Shown here piece by piece: positions 6,142 through 8,898 of a DNA stretch of 8,898 bases. The stretch's first letter is position 1. Every line of letters begins with the position of its first letter. Source of the stretch: Acidobacteriota bacterium (GTDB lineage Bacteria > Acidobacteriota > Vicinamibacteria > Vicinamibacterales > Fen-181). A program made the position numbers and the translations under genes. The stretch is taken from the NCBI GenBank assembly GCA_021779795.1, contig JAJXZZ010000112.1, forward strand, positions 1 to 8,898, given 5' to 3'. The notes beneath the pieces are model-generated. The model was not told where the DNA came from and made no database searches. It saw only the letters and a list, made by a program, of their open reading frames with translations.

Positions 6142-6820
6142 TGTCCCTCGTTCCCCTCGGTGACGGCGCCCGGTAGTCGGTCGGGTCCTCGATGCCCGCC
6201 TCGGCGAAGCCGTCCCTCCGCTCGCGGCACTTGCTGCACAGCCCGCAGTGCCGCCCCCCCGAGGGGTTCATGCACGACAGCGTCAGCTCGAACCTGACGC
6301 CGAGCGAGGCGCCGAGCCGGATCACGTCCTCTTTGTGCAGCCCGACGAGCGGCGTCTCGATGGCCAGCGGGCGACCGAGGCCGAGCGAGAGGGTCCTGGC
6401 CATCGAGGCGAAGAACTCGGGCGTCGCGTCGGGAAACGGGTTGCCCGCCAGCGGGCCGATGGCCAGCCGGCCGATCCCCTTCAGCCCGCACAGCACGCCG
6501 GCCTTCGAGAGCAGGAGGATGTTCCGCCCCGGCAGGTAGACGTCCTCGTCCGGCGTGTCGTAGGCGGGCGGCTCGCCCCGGCGCGACCAGTGCGTGGCGG
6601 GATAGAGGTCGGACGCGTCCACCGCGATTCGTTCGAGCGGGAGCACGTTGCGCGCGAACGCGGCCGAGGCCAGCAGGCGCGACAGCAGCCCCACCTCCTC
6701 GGCTTCCCACGCGAGGCCCGCGCTCACGTACACCGGCTGCACGACACCCGCCTGCGCGGCCGAGGCCGTCAGCACCGCGCTGTCGAGCCCGCCCGAGAGC
6801 AGCACCGCCACGTCGGCCAT
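6137..6820 (-). CDS. queC: 7-cyano-7-deazaguanine (preQ0) synthase QueC
   Basis: A 227-residue cytoplasmic enzyme that converts 7-carboxy-7-deazaguanine plus ammonia and ATP into preQ0, on the way to queuosine in tRNA. The N-terminal PP-loop ATP-binding motif is SGGLDS (9-14). GRNILLLSKA (99-108) matches the family's conserved GRN segment. The C-terminal zinc site is complete: Cys183 in LSCMNP, then HCGLCSKCRERR with Cys192, Cys195 and Cys198. Length is normal for QueC (about 220-235). Start ATG 6818-6820 has GGAGGG on the minus strand with good spacing. The next gene upstream, read divergently, is queD of the same pathway, which supports the call. The stop codon lies within the right arm of the heptamer palindrome, so the last residues (after about 205) may differ from relatives. 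Confidence 0.93.
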   Translation of the reverse strand: MADVAVLLSGGLDSAVLTASAAQAGVVQPVYVSAGLAWEAEEVGLLSRLLASAAFARNVLPLERIAVDASDLYPATHWSRRGEPPAYDTPDEDVYLPGRNILLLSKAGVLCGLKGIGRLAIGPLAGNPFPDATPEFFASMARTLSLGLGRPLAIETPLVGLHKEDVIRLGASLGVRFELTLSCMNPSGGRHCGLCSKCRERRDGFAEAGIEDPTDYRAPSPRGTRDI

Positions 6821-6833
6821 GTGACCCTCCCCT

Positions 6834-6848
6834 CGGCGCGGGGCGCCG
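6834..6848. promoter_or_regulatory. Short perfect hairpin in the queC-queD divergent region
   Basis: CGGCGC (6834-6839), three G bases, GCGCCG (6843-6848): a 6-bp stem with a 3-base loop in the 65-bp gap between the divergent queC and queD starts. Such a dyad could be an operator, but in DNA this GC-rich it may be chance. No preQ1 riboswitch-like leader is possible on the queD side, given the very short space. Confidence 0.2.
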
Positions 6849-6873
6849 GGGCGTCCCCGCGTTGCTCCTACTG

Positions 6874-6879
6874 TACAAT
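6874..6879 (+). promoter_or_regulatory. Predicted -10 element of queD (leaderless transcript)
   Basis: TACAAT at 6874-6879 is a good -10 hexamer in otherwise GC-rich DNA. Six bases separate it from the A of the queD ATG at 6886, so normal spacing puts transcription start at or within a base of the start codon. The 17-bp-upstream -35 position (GCGTCC) is poor. No Shine-Dalgarno sequence precedes the ATG, which agrees with leaderless reading. Confidence 0.5.
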
Positions 6880-6885
6880 CGCAGC

Positions 6886-7290
6886 ATGTACTCCGTCACC
6901 AAGCGCATCGACTTCTGCTACGGCCATCGCCTGCTCGATTACGGCGGGGTCTGCAAGCACCCGCACGGCCACAACGCCGTGGCCGAGATCGAGGTCCGGA
7001 CCTCCGCGCTCGACACGCGCAACATGGTGTGCGACTTCGGCGACATCAAGCGCGTGCTGAAGGGGTGGGTGGACAGCGAGTTCGACCACAAGATGATCCT
7101 GCGCCGGGACGACCCGCTGGTGGCGCCGCTCCAGGCGCTCGGCGAGCCGGTCTACCTGGTGGACTCCAACCCGACCGTCGAGCTCGTCGCCCGCCTCATC
7201 TTCACCCACGCGCGGGAGCAGGGGTTCCACGTCGTCAAGGTGCGCGTCTGGGAAACCCCTTCGTCGTTCGCCACCTACACGGGCGAGTAG
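6886..7290 (+). CDS. queD: 6-carboxytetrahydropterin synthase QueD
   Basis: A 134-residue member of the 6-pyruvoyl-tetrahydropterin synthase/QueD family, which converts dihydroneopterin triphosphate to 6-carboxy-tetrahydropterin, the first dedicated step towards preQ0. Zinc ligands His14 (CYGHRL), His27 and His29 (HPHGHN) and the catalytic Cys23 in the C-x3-H-x-H arrangement are present. So are MVCDFGDIK (47-55), FDHK with His68 of the catalytic pair, PTVE (96-99) and the substrate-binding VWETPSSFATY with Glu123. Length is slightly above the E. coli protein (about 120). The frame is open upstream to TTG 6862, but that region holds the -10 element, so ATG 6886 is preferred. Divergent from queC; followed 6 bp later by the HAD gene. 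Confidence 0.93.
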   Translation: MYSVTKRIDFCYGHRLLDYGGVCKHPHGHNAVAEIEVRTSALDTRNMVCDFGDIKRVLKGWVDSEFDHKMILRRDDPLVAPLQALGEPVYLVDSNPTVELVARLIFTHAREQGFHVVKVRVWETPSSFATYTGE

Positions 7291-7296
7291 CCGGCC

Positions 7297-7989
7297 GTGA
7301 ACATGGCGCCGCCGGGTGCCCGCCCGTCTCTCGTCGTCTTCGATCTCGACGGGACGCTGATCGATTCGATCGGCGACCTGGCCGTGGCCGTCAACCGCCT
7401 CGTCGGGGAGCGCGGCGGACGCCGGCTGGAGGTCGGAGAGGTGTCGGCGATGGTGGGCGAAGGGGCGAGCCTCCTCGTGGCGCGGGCGCTCGCGGCGTCG
7501 GGCGCGCGTGCGGACGCGGGCGAGGTCCTGCCCCGCTTCCTCGAGATCTACGACAGCCTGCTGCCGGGCAAGACCGGGCCCTATCCCGGCGTGCTCGCGA
7601 TGCTGCGGGCCCTCGAGCCCGAGGCGCCGCTGGCGGTGCTGACGAACAAGCCGACCGGCTCGGCGAGGAAGATCCTCTCGGCCCTCGGAGTCGAGCGGAG
7701 CTTCCGCGCGATCCTCGGGGGAGACGGCCCCTTCGAACGGAAGCCGAGCCCCGAGGGGCTGCTCCACCTGGCGTCGGACGCCGGGGTCGAGCCGTCCCGC
7801 GCGCTGATGGTCGGCGATTCGACCATCGACCTGCTGACCGCGCAGCGTGCGGGAGCCCGCGTCTGCCTCGTGCGCTACGGGTTCGGCTTCGCCGGCCTCG
7901 ACCGGTCGAGGCTGCGCGGCGACGAGGCGTTCGCCGACCGCCCGGCCGACGTCGTGGCGCTCGTTCGCGGGGACGCGCATGCAGATTGA
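7297..7989 (+). CDS. gph: HAD hydrolase, phosphoglycolate phosphatase-like
   Basis: A 230-residue HAD-superfamily phosphatase with all four motifs: motif I DLDGTL (Asp16 nucleophile, Asp18), motif II T116-N117-K118, motif III Lys149 in FERKP, and motif IV GDSTID (Asp174, Asp178). The alpha-helical cap lies between motifs I and II (about 24-95). Closest in style to phosphoglycolate phosphatase (Gph), which dephosphorylates 2-phosphoglycolate, for example from DNA repair; other small phosphates are possible, since HAD specificity cannot be read from motifs. Start is GTG 7297 or ATG 7303; neither has a clear ribosome binding site, so coupling to queD (stop 6 bp upstream) is likely. It overlaps the next ORF by 11 bases. 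The symbol is a best guess. Confidence 0.88.
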   Translation: MNMAPPGARPSLVVFDLDGTLIDSIGDLAVAVNRLVGERGGRRLEVGEVSAMVGEGASLLVARALAASGARADAGEVLPRFLEIYDSLLPGKTGPYPGVLAMLRALEPEAPLAVLTNKPTGSARKILSALGVERSFRAILGGDGPFERKPSPEGLLHLASDAGVEPSRALMVGDSTIDLLTAQRAGARVCLVRYGFGFAGLDRSRLRGDEAFADRPADVVALVRGDAHAD

Positions 7990-8413
7990 ACGCGGCGGGT
8001 GGTCGGGCGACGGCGACTTCACCATCCGGCTGCTCGAGCAGCTCGAGCGCGTGCCGGAGATCGCCTACCTCCGCGTCGAGGACGCGCCGGCGAGCCGGTC
8101 GGGCCCAGGCTACATGCTGCTGTCGACCGAAATCTACGTGGCCTTCGCCGCGGAGCCCCGCCCGGCCTGGTCGCGCTGGCTCGGCCGGCTGACCGGCCGA
8201 GGGCCGGCGCCGCCCCTGCTGACGCTCGCCGGCCTCCAGTCGCGCCTGGCCGCCGTCGAGTCGGTCGGCCCCGCCGACTACGCCGACTCGGCCATGCTCC
8301 AGTACCTCCGGACCGAGCGGATCGTCCCGCCCTACCAGACCCGCGGCTACAAGCTCGTCGAACTGGTTCGCCTCTACGAAGTTAAAGAGTTGCCCGCCTC
8401 CGGCCGACATTGA
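7979..8413 (+). CDS. Unrecognised 144-residue protein, translationally coupled to the HAD gene
   Basis: ATG 7979 to TGA 8411-8413, overlapping the HAD gene by 11 bases, with GGGGA a few bases upstream; codon use matches the neighbours. The same frame is open further upstream, but that part is the HAD gene in another frame. I do not recognise a family. It is a soluble-looking mixed helix/strand protein: residues 13-50 alternate helix (FTIRLLEQLERVP) and strand (EIAYLRVED, GYMLLSTEIYVAF), a Pro/Arg-rich linker covers about 59-80, and a helical then strand-like end follows (LAGLQSRLAAVESV, LVELVRLYEVKEL). No signal peptide, membrane segment, or cysteine. The ATG/TGA overlap and the following PilT-like gene suggest an operon, but that gives no function. 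Confidence 0.7.
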   Translation: MQIERGGWSGDGDFTIRLLEQLERVPEIAYLRVEDAPASRSGPGYMLLSTEIYVAFAAEPRPAWSRWLGRLTGRGPAPPLLTLAGLQSRLAAVESVGPADYADSAMLQYLRTERIVPPYQTRGYKLVELVRLYEVKELPASGRH

Positions 8414-8472
8414 GTCTGGGAGGCGCGCCTGACGGCGCATCAGCCTCTCGTGGCGCAAGGAGAGCCACCCCT
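8414..8472 (+). other. Short gap with possible leader hairpin before the PilT-like gene
   Basis: The 59-bp gap contains GAGGC (about 8419-8424) and GCCTC (about 8443-8447) with inner TGA/TCA, giving an imperfect 8-bp stem with a bulge of about five bases and a loop of about seven. It lies before AAGGAG (8457-8462), the likely ribosome binding site of the next gene. No T tract, so termination is unlikely; a leader structure or chance are both possible. Confidence 0.2.
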
Positions 8473-8898
8473 GTGGTCGACTCGTTGTTGACCGCCATCG
8501 TCCGGGCCGACGGCGACGCGCTGGTCATGCACGTCGGCGAGAAGCCCTACGTCGTCGCCCCATCGGGGCCCGTGGAGCTGTCTTCGCGGCCGCTCACGCT
8601 GGAGGCCGTTGCCGGCATGCTGGGACAGCTGCTGCCGGCCGACGCGCGCCGGGCCCTCGACGAACTGGGCGCGACCGAACACGACCTGGATCCCTCGCCG
8701 GTCGCCGGGGACGAACGGTTCACGGTGGTTGCCGCCCGGGGCGGCAACGACATCTGGATCGAAATCCGCCGGCACCGCGACGCGTTCCGCGAGGGTCAGG
8801 GAGCCGCCGAGCCCGTTGTGCCCGCGGCCGCGCCCGAGTCGCCGACCGCGCTCGAAGGGCTGGCGCTGGTGGCGGAACCGGTCGAGCGGCGGGCCGCG
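8473..8898 (+). CDS. PilT/GspE-like N-terminal domain protein (5' part, runs off window)
   Basis: 142 codons are open from GTG 8473 to the window end. AAGGAG (8457-8462) lies 10 bases upstream of the start, a slightly long spacer. Residues about 3-72 have the layout of the PilT/type IV pilus ATPase N-terminal (PAS-like) domain: SLLTAIVRADGDALVMHVGE, a hydrophobic YVVAPSGPVEL strand, then SRPLTLEAVAGMLGQLLPADARRALDELG. The second part (82-104, ERFTVVAARGGNDIWIEIRRHR) matches the end of that domain. From about 107 a low-complexity Ala/Pro/Glu linker follows. The ATPase core (Walker A and B, His box), if any, lies beyond the window. It could be a full pilus/secretion ATPase, or a protein that keeps only this domain fused to something else. 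Confidence 0.6.
   Translation, partial: MVDSLLTAIVRADGDALVMHVGEKPYVVAPSGPVELSSRPLTLEAVAGMLGQLLPADARRALDELGATEHDLDPSPVAGDERFTVVAARGGNDIWIEIRRHRDAFREGQGAAEPVVPAAAPESPTALEGLALVAEPVERRAA

Noticed and set aside
6025..6297. 90-residue plus-strand ORF through the repeat palindrome
   Set aside because: Much of its protein is repeat-derived (Ser/Phe/Leu/Tyr runs) and the rest is antisense to queC; no ribosome binding site.

Overview
The window is very GC-rich, with almost every third codon position G or C. It encodes a mixed set of chromosomal housekeeping, signalling and surface genes and looks like ordinary bacterial chromosome. Gene content (HD-GYP/GAF/GGDEF signalling protein, sigma-54 activator with an unusual N-terminal domain, DUF4097 lipoprotein, a degenerate PilT-like N-terminus) and an intergenic heptanucleotide repeat suggest Acidobacteriota, perhaps Vicinamibacteria. 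That assignment is an impression from sequence style; no marker gene here proves it.

Layout. Bases 1-90 hold the 3' end of an unrecognised, clearly less GC-rich gene. Bases 91-412 hold at most a small Gly/Arg-rich basic ORF. A NADH-type enoyl-ACP reductase (fabI, 413-1186, +) converges on a 679-residue membrane-anchored HD-GYP/GAF/GGDEF protein (1251-3290, -). A 262-bp, lower-GC intergenic stretch follows, with one tiny ORF behind a strong ribosome binding site. Next come a divergent pair: a sigma-54-dependent activator (3553-4917, -) and a DUF4097-type lipoprotein (5052-5957, +). Their 134-bp shared upstream region carries a concentric inverted repeat. The lipoprotein gene converges on queC (6137-6820, -), and the gap between them is a large palindrome built of heptamer repeats whose two 17-bp outer arms contain both stop codons. 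queC is divergent from queD (6886-7290, +), which appears to be read as a leaderless mRNA. queD is followed closely by a phosphoglycolate-phosphatase-like HAD gene (7297-7989), an overlapping unrecognised 144-residue ORF (7979-8413), and the 5' part of a gene with a PilT/GspE-like N-terminal domain that runs off the window (8473-8898).

How they fit together. QueD and QueC are two steps of preQ0/queuosine synthesis; the intervening QueE is not in the window. FabI belongs to fatty acid elongation. The HD-GYP/GGDEF protein should tune cyclic di-GMP, and the PilT-like gene at the right edge hints at type IV pilus or secretion functions, but no direct link between the two is visible. The sigma-54 activator may control its divergent lipoprotein neighbour; this is inferred from layout and the shared dyad only.

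I see no CRISPR array, tRNA, rRNA, insertion sequence or phage gene. I do not see a clear new multi-gene system. The most unusual items are non-coding: the heptamer palindrome at 5953-6141 and the dyad at 4966-5021.
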